Assembly (NCBI GenBank): GCA_000163695.1
Contig: GG774890.1
Location: 352,722-416,721 of the forward strand
Length of the DNA: 64,000 nt
DNA from: Bacteroidetes oral taxon 274 str. F0058
GTDB taxonomy: Bacteria > Bacteroidota > Bacteroidia > Bacteroidales > Paludibacteraceae
Direction: 5' to 3'
Shown here piece by piece: positions 50,646-59,027 of this stretch (its first letter is position 1; each line of letters begins with the position of its first letter). Under the pieces are notes generated by a model, which saw only the letters and a list, made by a program, of their open reading frames with translations, was not told the DNA's origin and searched no databases. The position numbers and the translations under genes are program-made.

Positions 50646-50653
50646 CAAAGTTA
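50646..50653 (-). promoter_or_regulatory. -7 element of the SEDS gene promoter (TAACTTTG)
   Basis: TAACTTTG on the minus strand, 37 bases before the ATG at 50609. Confidence 0.65.
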
Positions 50654-50778
50654 CATTTTTTTTGCTGCCGTCGTACGAATCTTATCGGAAGTATGGTCAA
50701 TCTTTTGTTTACTTTAACTCTATTTTATGGTCTTTCCTCTATTGCCTGTCGGTTTAGTCGATTCGACAATATTTTTAC

Positions 50779-50786
50779 TACCTTTG
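50779..50786 (+). promoter_or_regulatory. -7 element of queG promoter (TACCTTTG)
   Basis: TACCTTTG, 18 bases before the queG ATG at 50805; it rules out the upstream in-frame start at 50727. Confidence 0.65.
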
Positions 50787-50804
50787 CCGAAGTTAATAGG
50801 ACGT

Positions 50805-51692
50805 ATGGATACAAAGCTGATAACGGATAAGATAGTTGCCGCAGCTCTCGATGTGGGTTTTTCGGCGTGTGGCGTTACCGACACACAACCTCTCAACGAA
50901 CAGGGCAAACATCTGCAGAATTGGCTCAGACTCGGCTACAACGGTACAATGAAGTATATGGAAAATAATCTCGACAAGCGTCTGAACCCCTCATTGCTTG
51001 CCGAAGCCTCGAAGTCGGCTATCGTAGTGCTGCTCAACTATAAACCCGAACGCACCATTGCTACCGACAAACCGCAAGTGTCGAAATATGCCTACGGTAC
51101 GGATTATCACTTTGTTGTCAAAAACAAACTAAACAGACTACTGCGTCGTATACAGACGGAGATAGCTGACTGTCGGGGAGTGGCTTATGTAGACTCCGCT
51201 CCTGTGTTGGAGAAGGCTCTGGCAGTAAAGGCAGGCTTGGGATGGATAGGCAAAAATTCATTGCTGATAAACAAACAATTCGGGTCTATGACATTCATCG
51301 GTACGCTTTTTGTAGATATCCCGCTATGTTACAACACCCATATCGTACCCGACGGTTGTGGCAACTGTCGTCGGTGTATGGACGCCTGTCCGACGCAGGC
51401 AATAGTGGCACCGAGAGTTATAGATGCGAGCCGCTGCGTCTCATATCTGAACAAGACACATCGCGGCACTGTACCCGAAGACTTGCAGACTCTCGTGGGC
51501 AACCGTATCTGGGGCTGCGACTGCTGCATCGATGTGTGTCCGTACAACAAACAGACTCCCGTACACAATACGCAGGAGCTTATGCCCAGAGACGAGCTGT
51601 TTGAACTCGATTTGGCGGCGATATCCAAGCGGCAGCTAAAAAAACTGATAATGCGTCTGCCGCCTCGCAATCAGTCGGGTACTGGGTCGTAG
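50805..51692 (+). CDS. queG: Epoxyqueuosine reductase
   Basis: Cobalamin- and iron-sulfur-dependent enzyme for the last step of queuosine synthesis in tRNA. The 295-residue protein has the N-terminal corrinoid-binding domain (with LGWIGKNSLLINKQFGS split around 150) and two [4Fe-4S] motifs, CGNCRRCMDACP (about 185-196) and CDCCIDVCPYN (about 240-250). It links to the B12 uptake locus in the same window only by cofactor need. The 3' end overlaps the yidD end by 22 bases (convergent). Confidence 0.93.
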   Translation: MDTKLITDKIVAAALDVGFSACGVTDTQPLNEQGKHLQNWLRLGYNGTMKYMENNLDKRLNPSLLAEASKSAIVVLLNYKPERTIATDKPQVSKYAYGTDYHFVVKNKLNRLLRRIQTEIADCRGVAYVDSAPVLEKALAVKAGLGWIGKNSLLINKQFGSMTFIGTLFVDIPLCYNTHIVPDGCGNCRRCMDACPTQAIVAPRVIDASRCVSYLNKTHRGTVPEDLQTLVGNRIWGCDCCIDVCPYNKQTPVHNTQELMPRDELFELDLAAISKRQLKKLIMRLPPRNQSGTGS

Positions 51693-51895
51693 CCGTGTCC
51701 GCCCCACGGATGGCAGCGAAGTATACGTCTGACGGCGAGCCACAGACCACGCACCGCACCGTGCTTCCGGATAGCCTCTATTGCGTATTGCGAGCACGTA
51801 GGCACATACCGACAACTCGACGGTAACATCGGCGAGATTGCTTTCTGGTAGAATATTATCGGCAATATCAGTAGTTGTCTAATTATCTTCTTCAT
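51671..51895 (-). CDS. yidD: Membrane protein insertion efficiency factor YidD
   Basis: A 74-residue YidD protein with an amphipathic N-terminus and the family core LPSSCRYVPTCSQYAIEAI, then RCHPWGGHGYDPVPD at the end. It assists YidC-dependent insertion of membrane proteins. The ATG overlaps the rnpA 3' end by 17 bases, the widespread rnpA-yidD pairing; rpmH and yidC are not next to it here. Its 3' end overlaps that of the convergent queG gene. Confidence 0.93.
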   Translation of the reverse strand: MKKIIRQLLILPIIFYQKAISPMLPSSCRYVPTCSQYAIEAIRKHGAVRGLWLAVRRILRCHPWGGHGYDPVPD

Positions 51896-52274
51896 ATATT
51901 ATACCTTTCAGTATCGCTATCATTACAGTCTCTATCCTACGAAATGTCGGTTTTTGGTTGCTCGTGGCGGTCAATGCAATATCCAACCCGAAATCTTTGT
52001 CTGTTATAGCTGTGGTAACAGTCTCTTTATTTAGGCGATAACTCTCTCGGAGAAGTCGCTTGTATCGGTTGCGGTCTACGGCTTTACGGAAATATCTCTT
52101 TGGTACTGAAAAAAGTACTCTGACCTCTCCTTTGTTTGCTGTCTTAACGTATGTCGCCATAAGAGGCGTCTCTAATCTCTTTCTCCCTTTGGCGTAGAGA
52201 TTGGCAATATTGTTCTTTCCTGTCAGCCGTTCTGTTTTGAGTAGACCGTATCTTTTTTGTTTTATGTTTTTCAA
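51879..52274 (-). CDS. rnpA: RNase P protein component
   Basis: A 131-residue basic protein that assists RNase P RNA. The family start (YGLLKTERLTGKNNIANLY, about residues 9-27), the central strand VRVLFSVPKRYFRKAV and the RNR helix VDRNRYKRLLRESYR are clear. The open frame extends to 52655, but the upstream part only shadows the sugar kinase gene. The likely start is the TTG at 52274 (MKNIKQKR), about 20 bases behind the TACTTTTG promoter; no ATG is available. It precedes and overlaps yidD. Confidence 0.88.
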   Translation of the reverse strand: MKNIKQKRYGLLKTERLTGKNNIANLYAKGRKRLETPLMATYVKTANKGEVRVLFSVPKRYFRKAVDRNRYKRLLRESYRLNKETVTTAITDKDFGLDIALTATSNQKPTFRRIETVMIAILKGIIYEEDN

Positions 52275-52300
52275 TGTAAAAAAGTTGTTGTTTCTTGGTA

Positions 52301-52308
52301 CAAAAGTA
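52301..52308 (-). promoter_or_regulatory. -7 element of rnpA promoter (TACTTTTG)
   Basis: TACTTTTG on the minus strand, 26 bases before the TTG start of rnpA. Confidence 0.6.
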
Positions 52309-52351
52309 CGATTTAGTTTTTCTGTCCTTCCACTTGAGGTTCGGAAATATT

Positions 52352-53239
52352 TTATCCTCTGTCTCTGAACAGTTCTACGAAAGAGTCTGCGAGTCTGGGC
52401 ATTGCTCCGTGTTGTTGGCATACGTATGCAGCCACTTCGGCAGCCAGGCAGTGTGCTTCCTCCACTGTCTGCCCGTTGAGATATGCTGCCGTAAAAGCCG
52501 CCGTAAACGAGTCTCCTGCTCCTACGGTATCGGCTACGTGCACTCTGGGCGAAGGTAGAAACGATGTCAGGTCGGGCGTAAAGACATAGCTGCCCTCTGT
52601 ACCTTTGGTCAATATCAGCATTCTTAGTTCGTACTCCCGCAACAGCCTGCGGCAAATCTCCTCTTCGCTACCGTTCCAATCGAATAGTTTGGTTATTTTT
52701 ATTACTTCTTCGTCGTTTATTTTCAGCATATTCGACATCTTAATCGATTTGTCGACTATTGCTTTTGTATAATAATCGAGCCGTAGGTTGATGTCGCATA
52801 TTTTTATGCTATCGTCGGGCATTGCTTCTATGAACTTTCTGATAGTCGTACGCGATACTTCGCTTCGCTGTGCCAGCGACCCGAAACAGACTACTTTCGT
52901 GCTCTTTGCCAGATTTTCTATGCGTTGCGTAAAAGGAATATTGTCCCACGCTACTCCCTCGCATATTTCGTAATGCGGTATACCTGCTCCGCAGAGTGTT
53001 ACCTGTACTGTGCCGGTGGGGTAGTCGGTGGTCTCTATCAGGTAGTTGAGTTTTTTCTTTTCCAGACTTGTCAGTATCTCTTTCCCCAATAAGTCGTTGC
53101 CGATGGCACTTACAGCATATCCGTTGAATCCGAACTGTGAGATATGATATGCAAAATTGGCAGGAGCTCCTCCCAATACCTTACGAGTGGGGAAAACGTC
53201 CCAAAGTATCTCGCCCAAGCCTACAACTATATTTTTCAT
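52352..53239 (-). CDS. PfkB-family carbohydrate kinase (fructokinase-like)
   Basis: A 295-residue ribokinase/PfkB-fold kinase. Seen: the N-terminal LGEILWDVFP and GGAPANFAYH (substrate region), and the C-terminal signature DTVGAGDSFTAAF with the catalytic Asp. The pattern is closest to fructokinases and similar small-sugar kinases; the exact sugar is not readable. I use the ATG at 53239 (MKNIVVGLG), because the longer frame starts at 53290, on top of the TAATTTTG promoter element. The genes on both sides are unrelated, so no sugar pathway is apparent nearby. Confidence 0.85.
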   Translation of the reverse strand: MKNIVVGLGEILWDVFPTRKVLGGAPANFAYHISQFGFNGYAVSAIGNDLLGKEILTSLEKKKLNYLIETTDYPTGTVQVTLCGAGIPHYEICEGVAWDNIPFTQRIENLAKSTKVVCFGSLAQRSEVSRTTIRKFIEAMPDDSIKICDINLRLDYYTKAIVDKSIKMSNMLKINDEEVIKITKLFDWNGSEEEICRRLLREYELRMLILTKGTEGSYVFTPDLTSFLPSPRVHVADTVGAGDSFTAAFTAAYLNGQTVEEAHCLAAEVAAYVCQQHGAMPRLADSFVELFRDRG

Positions 53240-53289
53240 TCGTATATATGGTTTTATTCGTTTACTTACACCGTGTTTTGTAGTCATCA

Positions 53290-53297
53290 CAAAATTA
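53290..53297 (-). promoter_or_regulatory. -7 element of the sugar kinase promoter (TAATTTTG)
   Basis: TAATTTTG on the minus strand, about 50 bases before the ATG at 53239. Confidence 0.6.
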
Positions 53298-53442
53298 GTC
53301 TTTTTTTTGTTACCGATGCCAACGAACGAGAAAAATAATTATTAGTATTGTGTCTGTCATTGACATATCTTTTGGAGACTAAATTATTGATAATCTAAAA
53401 GGAGAAAATAAAGATAATAATACTCTGTCCCGATTTTTTTGC

Positions 53443-53450
53443 TATCTTTG
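53443..53450 (+). promoter_or_regulatory. -7 element of the toxin-antitoxin promoter (TATCTTTG)
   Basis: TATCTTTG, 28 bases before the antitoxin ATG. A palindrome ATTAT-TG-ATAAT (53383-53394) lies upstream and could be an operator, though it is about 50 bases away. Confidence 0.6.
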
Positions 53451-53478
53451 CACAAATAATTCAAACATATAGACAAAT

Positions 53479-53673
53479 ATGGCAACTATAACACTGAAAT
53501 ATGATGCGCATAATAGTATAGCACGCAAAGCATTGGATTTATTGCTCTCTCTAAAAATATTTGTTGTAGACGAACATACCGATGAATTGAAAAAGTCTAT
53601 AGAAGATGTAGAAGCGGGTAAAACATATAAAGCTAAAGACGCCAAAGATTTAATGCGAAAAATATATGGCTAA
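53479..53673 (+). CDS. Putative antitoxin of a YafQ-type module
   Basis: A 64-residue acidic, mostly helical protein upstream of a YafQ-family toxin and overlapping its start by 8 bases. Its opening MATITLKYDAHNSIARKALD and the segment after it (about 20-64) resemble the small antitoxins that accompany RelE/YafQ toxins in Bacteroidota, with a beta strand then an amphipathic helix and a toxin-binding tail. I do not assign it to a named antitoxin family. The pair order (antitoxin first) and overlap support the call. Confidence 0.7.
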   Translation: MATITLKYDAHNSIARKALDLLLSLKIFVVDEHTDELKKSIEDVEAGKTYKAKDAKDLMRKIYG

Positions 53674-53944
53674 ATATAAAATCGAATATACGAGGCGGTT
53701 TATAAAACAGGCAAGACTTTGTATGAAGAGAGGATACGATATGTCACTGTTAGAAAGGGCTATCGAATTATTGGAAAATAAAGGTAGTTTGCCTCCGAGT
53801 TACAAATCTCATAAGTTGGTAGGTAATTTTGCAGGATATTGGGAGTGCCACTTAAAGCCTGATTGGCTGCTTGTATGGAAACAAGATTTTGATAAATTGA
53901 TCTTAATAATGACGTATACCGGTACTCACGCAGATTTGTTCTAA
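53666..53944 (+). CDS. YafQ-family type II toxin (mRNA interferase)
   Basis: A 92-residue RelE/ParE-superfamily toxin of the YafQ group, a ribosome-dependent mRNA endonuclease. The catalytic residues align with E. coli YafQ: H49, H62, D66, W67, H88 and the terminal F92 (blocks SHKLVGNF, CHLKPDWLLVW and GTHADLF). It is co-transcribed with the preceding small gene (8-base overlap). A chromosomal copy with complete active-site residues is probably functional. No third gene is associated. Confidence 0.88.
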   Translation: MAKYKIEYTRRFIKQARLCMKRGYDMSLLERAIELLENKGSLPPSYKSHKLVGNFAGYWECHLKPDWLLVWKQDFDKLILIMTYTGTHADLF

Positions 53945-54240
53945 GACCAATGTATGTGTTTTATTTCTTTTATTTACAGCTGTTTGTAACTTTGCTCTAA
54001 ATTTCGGTAGGATAAATTAATACATAGCGACTGTATCCTATACCAGAAAAACATATATTCGTATTGTAAATGTAAAATAGTTATTTCGTGGAATTTATCG
54101 CATTGTGATAAATTTTTTTGATAATATTATTTTCACAATATTGATTGTTTTTAAAAAATAACTAACTTTGCACCCAATTTTGCAGTAGCAAATATGTTTT
54201 TGAAATTTCTTATCATTAAACAAAAATATAAATAAAATTT
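53945..54240. other. Intergenic, promoter for Big2 lipoprotein
   Basis: 296 bases, AT-rich, no coding gene or clear structure other than the promoter at 54141-54170. Confidence 0.6.
54141..54170 (+). promoter_or_regulatory. Promoter of the Big2 lipoprotein gene
   Basis: TTG (54141-54143), 19-base spacer, TAACTTTG (54163-54170). Confidence 0.68.
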
Positions 54241-55347
54241 ATGAAAAAAAGAATCAGTTTAAGTCTGCTTATTGCAGCAATGATTTTGGTTGCTTTTTCG
54301 TCTTGTAAGGGAAATACTCCCGATGTAAAGAAAAAAGTAACAGGTGTAAAACTTAGTGAAACAGCTAAGACTATTTTGGTGGGAGACGAGTTTACTCTTA
54401 CTGCAACGGTCGAACCTGCCGATGCAGCCGACAAGACAGTCGTTTGGACATCGGATAAACCCACAATTGCTACCGTAACCGACGGTAAAGTAAAGGGCGT
54501 CGCAGATGGCGAAGCTAATATTACCGTAACGACAAAAGATGGTAGTCAAAAGGCTACCTGTAAAGTAAAGGTAGACAAAAAGGCAAAGGCAGTGGTATTA
54601 GATATTCAAGTAACTGATATTACAGCAGGCAATGCTAAAATTAAGATTGTTCCGTCCGATAAAGAGGTTAAATATTATGTTTACGCTATGCCAAAAGAAA
54701 AATTCGAGCAAGAAAGTAAAAAAGATCCTTCACTTGGTATTTTCGCCTTTGATAAAAGTTGGTATAGTGTTATGGCAGAAAATAGTCCGGGTGGGAAAAA
54801 ATGGCAGGATTTTATGGCAAACGACCTAAATCAGGGCGATAAGAATTTTAATCTCTATGATTTTGTATACTTCCCCCGTCCGAATAGTGAGTGTGTGATT
54901 TACTGTTACGGTATCGATTTAAAAGGAACAGATGACGACAAACCATCTACCGAAATAATTACGAAAACAATCAAGATGGGGGATGCCGTGAAATCAAGCA
55001 ATAATATAACCGTAAAAATAAACGGTACTACTCCCCAAGGAGTAAATGCTACATTTACTACTACCAACAATGATACTTATTTTGTGGGAATTGGAAGAAA
55101 AAAATTTGTTGATTGGTATAAAAATCACACTAAATATAATTTTGTAGATATGCTTTACAAGATGTTAGAAGATGCCTATATCAACGATCATAAGGTTGAC
55201 CTGCTGTCTGGAAACCAAACTATAACCCCGGATAAATATTCTTGCGACGCAGGAGGTGATTATTATTTGGTATATTGTCCGTTCAACCGAGAAACAGGTA
55301 TTGGCGGCGAGGTGAAAGTAGAACCTTTCTCTACCCCCAAAAATTAA
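54241..55347 (+). CDS. Lipoprotein with bacterial Ig-like (Big2) domain
   Basis: A 368-residue lipoprotein (lipobox AFSSC, lipidated C22). Residues about 30-112 form one Big2 (BID_2) Ig-like domain, with VKLSETAKTILVGDEFTLTA split over its first strands and the typical VTDGKVKGVADGEANITVTT end. The remaining 250 residues are beta-rich and unfamiliar, with no catalytic motif seen. Surface or periplasmic adhesion-type function is plausible but unproven. Monocistronic, with its own promoter and a strong terminator. Confidence 0.78.
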   Translation: MKKRISLSLLIAAMILVAFSSCKGNTPDVKKKVTGVKLSETAKTILVGDEFTLTATVEPADAADKTVVWTSDKPTIATVTDGKVKGVADGEANITVTTKDGSQKATCKVKVDKKAKAVVLDIQVTDITAGNAKIKIVPSDKEVKYYVYAMPKEKFEQESKKDPSLGIFAFDKSWYSVMAENSPGGKKWQDFMANDLNQGDKNFNLYDFVYFPRPNSECVIYCYGIDLKGTDDDKPSTEIITKTIKMGDAVKSSNNITVKINGTTPQGVNATFTTTNNDTYFVGIGRKKFVDWYKNHTKYNFVDMLYKMLEDAYINDHKVDLLSGNQTITPDKYSCDAGGDYYLVYCPFNRETGIGGEVKVEPFSTPKN

Positions 55348-55368
55348 CTCAATATAGATAAAATACAA

Positions 55369-55411
55369 AATAACCTCGTAAAGGGCTTGAACTTTATGAG
55401 GTTATTTTTTT
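55369..55411 (+). terminator. Intrinsic terminator after the Big2 lipoprotein gene
   Basis: AATAACCTC (55369-55377) pairs with GAGGTTATT (55398-55406), followed by T run. Confidence 0.82.
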
Positions 55412-55471
55412 ACTCCGACCGAGAAAAACGGTTTTTTGTCTTTTAGACAATTTTTTTATACCGAGGGAAGA

Positions 55472-55501
55472 TTGGCTGTATCATATTTTTTATTAATTTT
55501 G
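55472..55501 (+). promoter_or_regulatory. Promoter of purA
   Basis: TTG (55472-55474), 19-base spacer, TAATTTTG (55494-55501); purA ATG follows at 55547. Confidence 0.68.
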
Positions 55502-55546
55502 AAGGAATTATAAAGATATTATTGTATAAAATATAAGCTATTGCAA

Positions 55547-56818
55547 ATGAGTAGATTGGTAGTAGTCGGAGTGCAGTGGGGCGATGAAGGGAAAGGTAAG
55601 ATGACCGACTATCTTGCCCAGAATTCCGATGTCGTAGTCCGCTATCAGGGAGGCAATAATGCCGGACACACAATAACTTTCAAGGGTCAGAAGTATGCTC
55701 TGCAGAGTATTCCGTCGGGGATATTCAACCCTACGATAAAAAACGTTATGGCAAACGGTATGGTCATCAACCCAAAAGCTGTTTTGGAGGAGTTGCGTCG
55801 CCTTAACGATATGGGTATCACCGATTACCGTCTTTTTATCTCAGACCGTGCAAGTGTGGTTATGCCCTATCATCTCGCTCTCGACGGAGCTTACGAAGGT
55901 ATCAAAGGCAGTAATATGATAGGAACTACCAAGAAGGGTATCGGTCCTGCTTATGCCGACAAATACAACCGTATAGGGATACGAATTGGCGATTTGCTCG
56001 ACAGAGATTACTTTGCCCTACGTCTTAGGGAGGCTCTGACCGTCAAAAATATGGAACTGCGTATGCTCGGGCTCGACACATTCGATTTCGAACCGCTCTT
56101 CGAGGAGTTTATAGGCTACGGACAGTCCCTCAGCTCTTATATCTGCGACACATCTGTTTTACTTAACGACGAGGTAAAAAACGATTCAAAAATACTCTTC
56201 GAGGGAGCCCAAGGAGTGATGCTCTGTGTAGAACACGGCACGTATCCGTTTGTAACCTCTTCGTCGCCTGCATCTGTCGGTGTACCTATCGGGACGGGGA
56301 TACCGCCCAAATATATCGACCGCGCTCTCGGTATATGCAAGGCATATAATACCCGTGTGGGAGCGGGGGCTTTCCCTACCGAGCTTGATGGAGACTTAGC
56401 CGACTATATCCGCAATAGAGGCAGAGAGTTCGGTACTGTTACGGGGCGTCCCCGACGCGTCGGCTTCCTCGATACCGTTGCTCTTCGGTATGCCTGCCAC
56501 ATATCAGGTATCGATTCGTTGGCAATAATGTTGTTCGATGTACTGTCGGGGGTAGGAGAGCTGAAAATATGCACCCATTACGAACTCGATGGCAAGCGTA
56601 TAGATTTCGTACCGAGCACCGTAAATGCATACTCTCGTTGTAAACCGATATACACCGATATGCCCGTTTGGACAGAAGATATATCGTCGTGCCGAACTTT
56701 CGACGAACTGCCTGCTAATGCCAAGGCATATCTGAAAAAGATAGAGGAACTTACCGCAACCCCGATAGATTATGTGTCTGTCGGACCGGACAGAGTACAA
56801 ACTATTGCCGTTAAATAG
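55547..56818 (+). CDS. purA: Adenylosuccinate synthetase
   Basis: GTP-dependent ligase joining IMP and aspartate to adenylosuccinate, the first committed AMP step. The 423-residue product shows the P-loop GVQWGDEGKGK (8-18), HTITFKG region, the TTKKGIGPAYADK block and FEGAQGVMLCVEHGTYPFVT split, plus the substrate-binding VTGRPRRVGFLD. Start is the ATG at 55547 (MSRLVVVG); an in-frame TTG lies two codons earlier. A SIMPL-domain gene follows after 66 bases and no terminator is seen between, so they may be co-transcribed. Confidence 0.95.
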   Translation: MSRLVVVGVQWGDEGKGKMTDYLAQNSDVVVRYQGGNNAGHTITFKGQKYALQSIPSGIFNPTIKNVMANGMVINPKAVLEELRRLNDMGITDYRLFISDRASVVMPYHLALDGAYEGIKGSNMIGTTKKGIGPAYADKYNRIGIRIGDLLDRDYFALRLREALTVKNMELRMLGLDTFDFEPLFEEFIGYGQSLSSYICDTSVLLNDEVKNDSKILFEGAQGVMLCVEHGTYPFVTSSSPASVGVPIGTGIPPKYIDRALGICKAYNTRVGAGAFPTELDGDLADYIRNRGREFGTVTGRPRRVGFLDTVALRYACHISGIDSLAIMLFDVLSGVGELKICTHYELDGKRIDFVPSTVNAYSRCKPIYTDMPVWTEDISSCRTFDELPANAKAYLKKIEELTATPIDYVSVGPDRVQTIAVK

Positions 56819-56884
56819 AAAAAAAATAATAAAAATCGGAAAGTATATTTCTTATTATAAATGTATTTAATTCATTAAAATCAA

Positions 56885-57628
56885 ATGGAAAAGAAAAATA
56901 ATTTATTAATTTTGGGTGTATTTATAGCCTTGGGTCTGATAGTGTTGGGAATCAGCATTAATAGCGGACTGCGAAGTTTTTCTAACAAAGAGCGTGTCGT
57001 AACGGTAAAAGGGCTTGCAGAGCAATATATGAAAGCTACTGACGCTACTATTTCTATCGGTGTGTCGTTTACCGGCGACGAACCGAAGTCTCTTACCTCG
57101 ACGTTAAACGGCAAGATAGCCAAAATAACAGAATATCTGAAAAGTAAAGGCTACAACACGCTGATTACAGGCAATCTTTATATCTACGACTCGAAAAGTT
57201 ACTACGAAGAACGCTGGAACGGCGATAACTACGTGAAGGTAAAAAAAGACCGCTACCGTGCTTCGCGTGATATAACAATAAAACTAAAAGATGTGGAGAA
57301 GGCTGCCGACATCACCAATTCTATCGATAACGACCTCATCAATAGAGATTTGTCGAGTGATGTTACGTGCTCGTATGCTTTCCCCGAACTCAACTCTATC
57401 AAACCGCAACTCATCGCCGAAAGTACCAAGAATGCACGTGCCGCAGGCGAACAGTTTGCCAAAGATTCCAAGTCGAAACTCGGCAAGATAAAAACAGCTA
57501 CTCAGGGACAGATTTCTATTGCAGGGCAATATTACGACGAAGAAGACTCCAATGCAACATCTCCTTCGGAACCCTATTTGCAGAAAGCCCGTGTGGTATC
57601 GACAATCGTATTCTTCCTCGAAGATTGA
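56885..57628 (+). CDS. SIMPL domain-containing protein (DUF541)
   Basis: A 247-residue envelope protein: an N-terminal membrane anchor (about 7-27) followed by a SIMPL domain (about 38-247), with opening strand VVTVKGLAEQYMKATDATIS split over the first repeat and the C-terminal KARVVSTIVFFLED. SIMPL proteins form oligomers in the periplasm and are linked to oxidative stress or to signalling, but the role here is unknown. It lies between purA and manA, with a stem-loop but no T run after it. Confidence 0.85.
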   Translation: MEKKNNLLILGVFIALGLIVLGISINSGLRSFSNKERVVTVKGLAEQYMKATDATISIGVSFTGDEPKSLTSTLNGKIAKITEYLKSKGYNTLITGNLYIYDSKSYYEERWNGDNYVKVKKDRYRASRDITIKLKDVEKAADITNSIDNDLINRDLSSDVTCSYAFPELNSIKPQLIAESTKNARAAGEQFAKDSKSKLGKIKTATQGQISIAGQYYDEEDSNATSPSEPYLQKARVVSTIVFFLED

Positions 57629-57659
57629 CGAAGTCGATTTTCTGAGTGTAAATGAATCG

Positions 57660-57689
57660 GAGGCTATTGCTTTTATAAGCAGTAGCCTC
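57660..57689 (+). terminator. Stem-loop after the SIMPL gene
   Basis: GAGGCTATTGC (57660-57670) pairs with GCAGTAGCCTC (57679-57689), an 11-bp stem with an 8-base loop. There is no T run, so termination is not certain; it may also be bidirectional. Confidence 0.55.
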
Positions 57690-57775
57690 TGTTGTACAGA
57701 CTTTTGTGAGAGACTTAGGGCACTTGCTTAATATCGTGTATATAAATGGATAAGTGGTACCAACATATTTTTTAT

Positions 57776-57783
57776 TACCTTTG
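57776..57783 (+). promoter_or_regulatory. -7 element of manA promoter (TACCTTTG)
   Basis: TACCTTTG, 19 bases before the ATG at 57803; it excludes the longer in-frame start at 57746. Confidence 0.65.
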
Positions 57784-57802
57784 TACGAAAAAAGAACGAA
57801 AG

Positions 57803-58774
57803 ATGCTTTATCCATTGAAATTCGAACCCATACTTATGCCCAAGATTTGGGGCGGGCAAAATCTTAAACGTCTGTATACTGCTGCCGACCGATACGATAA
57901 TATCGGCGAAAGTTGGCTTGTGTCTGCCGTGCAGGGTAACGAGTCGGTTGTCGAAGGCGGTTTCCTTGCCGACAACACTCTGCCCGAGCTTGTGGAGGTT
58001 TACCTCAACGACCTCGTGGGCGACGGTGTCTACAAACGCTACGGTAACAACTTTCCGCTGTTGGTAAAGATAATAGATGCTGCCGACGATCTATCCATTC
58101 AGGTACACCCCGACGACGAGATTGCGGGCAAACGACACAATTCGTTCGGGAAAAACGAGATGTGGTACATACTCGATTGTACCGAAGATGCCTTTGTATG
58201 TGCGGGCTTCAATCGTAAGATGACCCAAAAGGAGTATCTGACTGCCGTCGAAGACGGTACGCTGGAGGATTATCTGCAGAAACACCCCGTGAAAAAGGGT
58301 GATTACATCTATATCCCTGCCGGCTGTGTTCACTCTATAGGTAGGGGGTGCACGATATTGGAGATACAGCAGTCGTCAGACATAACATATCGTATCTACG
58401 ACTTCAATCGTACCGACGACAAAGGCAACCGTCGCGAACTACATACCGAGCAGGCTCTCGAAGCTATCGACTTCGACAATTGGCACAAATCACTGTCTTC
58501 GGCTGTGTTTGTCGACAATGAGGCTCGTAAGATAATCGAAACGCCATACTTTAAAACGCTTATCCTCAGCGCTTCCAAAGTACAGGAACTCGATTTGTCG
58601 GAGATAGACTCTTTCGTGTTGCTATCGGTTGTCGAGGGACGGCTCAATGTCAATCATCCAAGCGGCAAGACCGTTATAGATACTTGGCAGACAGCTCTGA
58701 TACCGGCATCGATACAGACCGTTGTCCTGAACCCCGACCCGAAAGCGAAAGTACTAATAACATACATACAATGA
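57803..58774 (+). CDS. manA: Mannose-6-phosphate isomerase, class I
   Basis: Zinc-dependent isomerase interconverting fructose-6-phosphate and mannose-6-phosphate, the entry to GDP-mannose and thus polysaccharide synthesis. The 323-residue product has LMPKIWGGQNLK (10-21), the metal motif SIQVHPDDEIA (about 95-105), GKNEMWYILD and PAGCVHSIG with the third metal His. It is the compact cupin form common in Bacteroidota. Start is the ATG at 57803, supported by the promoter just upstream. The rpmF gene is convergent. Confidence 0.93.
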   Translation: MLYPLKFEPILMPKIWGGQNLKRLYTAADRYDNIGESWLVSAVQGNESVVEGGFLADNTLPELVEVYLNDLVGDGVYKRYGNNFPLLVKIIDAADDLSIQVHPDDEIAGKRHNSFGKNEMWYILDCTEDAFVCAGFNRKMTQKEYLTAVEDGTLEDYLQKHPVKKGDYIYIPAGCVHSIGRGCTILEIQQSSDITYRIYDFNRTDDKGNRRELHTEQALEAIDFDNWHKSLSSAVFVDNEARKIIETPYFKTLILSASKVQELDLSEIDSFVLLSVVEGRLNVNHPSGKTVIDTWQTALIPASIQTVVLNPDPKAKVLITYIQ

Positions 58775-58835
58775 AAAAAACCGCCCCAAACGATTTGTGT
58801 TTTGCGGGCGGAATCTCTTTTTGTGGTCTTCTTTC

Positions 58836-59021
58836 TCAGACAATCTCTTTCTTTTCGATTGCCAGCTTACCACGATAATAACCACAGTCAGGACATATAG
58901 TGTGATATATGTGCATTGCACCGCAGTGCGAACATACAGCCAGTGTAGGAGCCTCTGCCTTGTAGTGTGTGCGGCGTTTTGCCTGTCTTGTCCGTGAGTG
59001 TCTACTTCTTGGATTTGCCAT
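58836..59021 (-). CDS. rpmF: 50S ribosomal protein L32
   Basis: A 61-residue zinc-ribbon L32. It begins MANPRSRHSRTRQAKRRTH, and the two CxxC pairs (CSHCG and CPDCG) are intact, the zinc-binding (C+) form. It follows the DUF177 gene by 6 bases in the conserved DUF177-rpmF pair; the fatty-acid genes (plsX, fabH) that follow in many bacteria are absent here. Convergent to manA with a 61-base gap. Confidence 0.95.
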   Translation of the reverse strand: MANPRSRHSRTRQAKRRTHYKAEAPTLAVCSHCGAMHIYHTICPDCGYYRGKLAIEKKEIV

Positions 59022-59027
59022 TGTTTA

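Noticed and set aside
51879..52655. A 258-codon frame that would make rnpA an N-terminally extended fusion
   Set aside because: The first 126 codons are an out-of-frame shadow of the PfkB kinase gene, and the rnpA promoter lies inside the frame.
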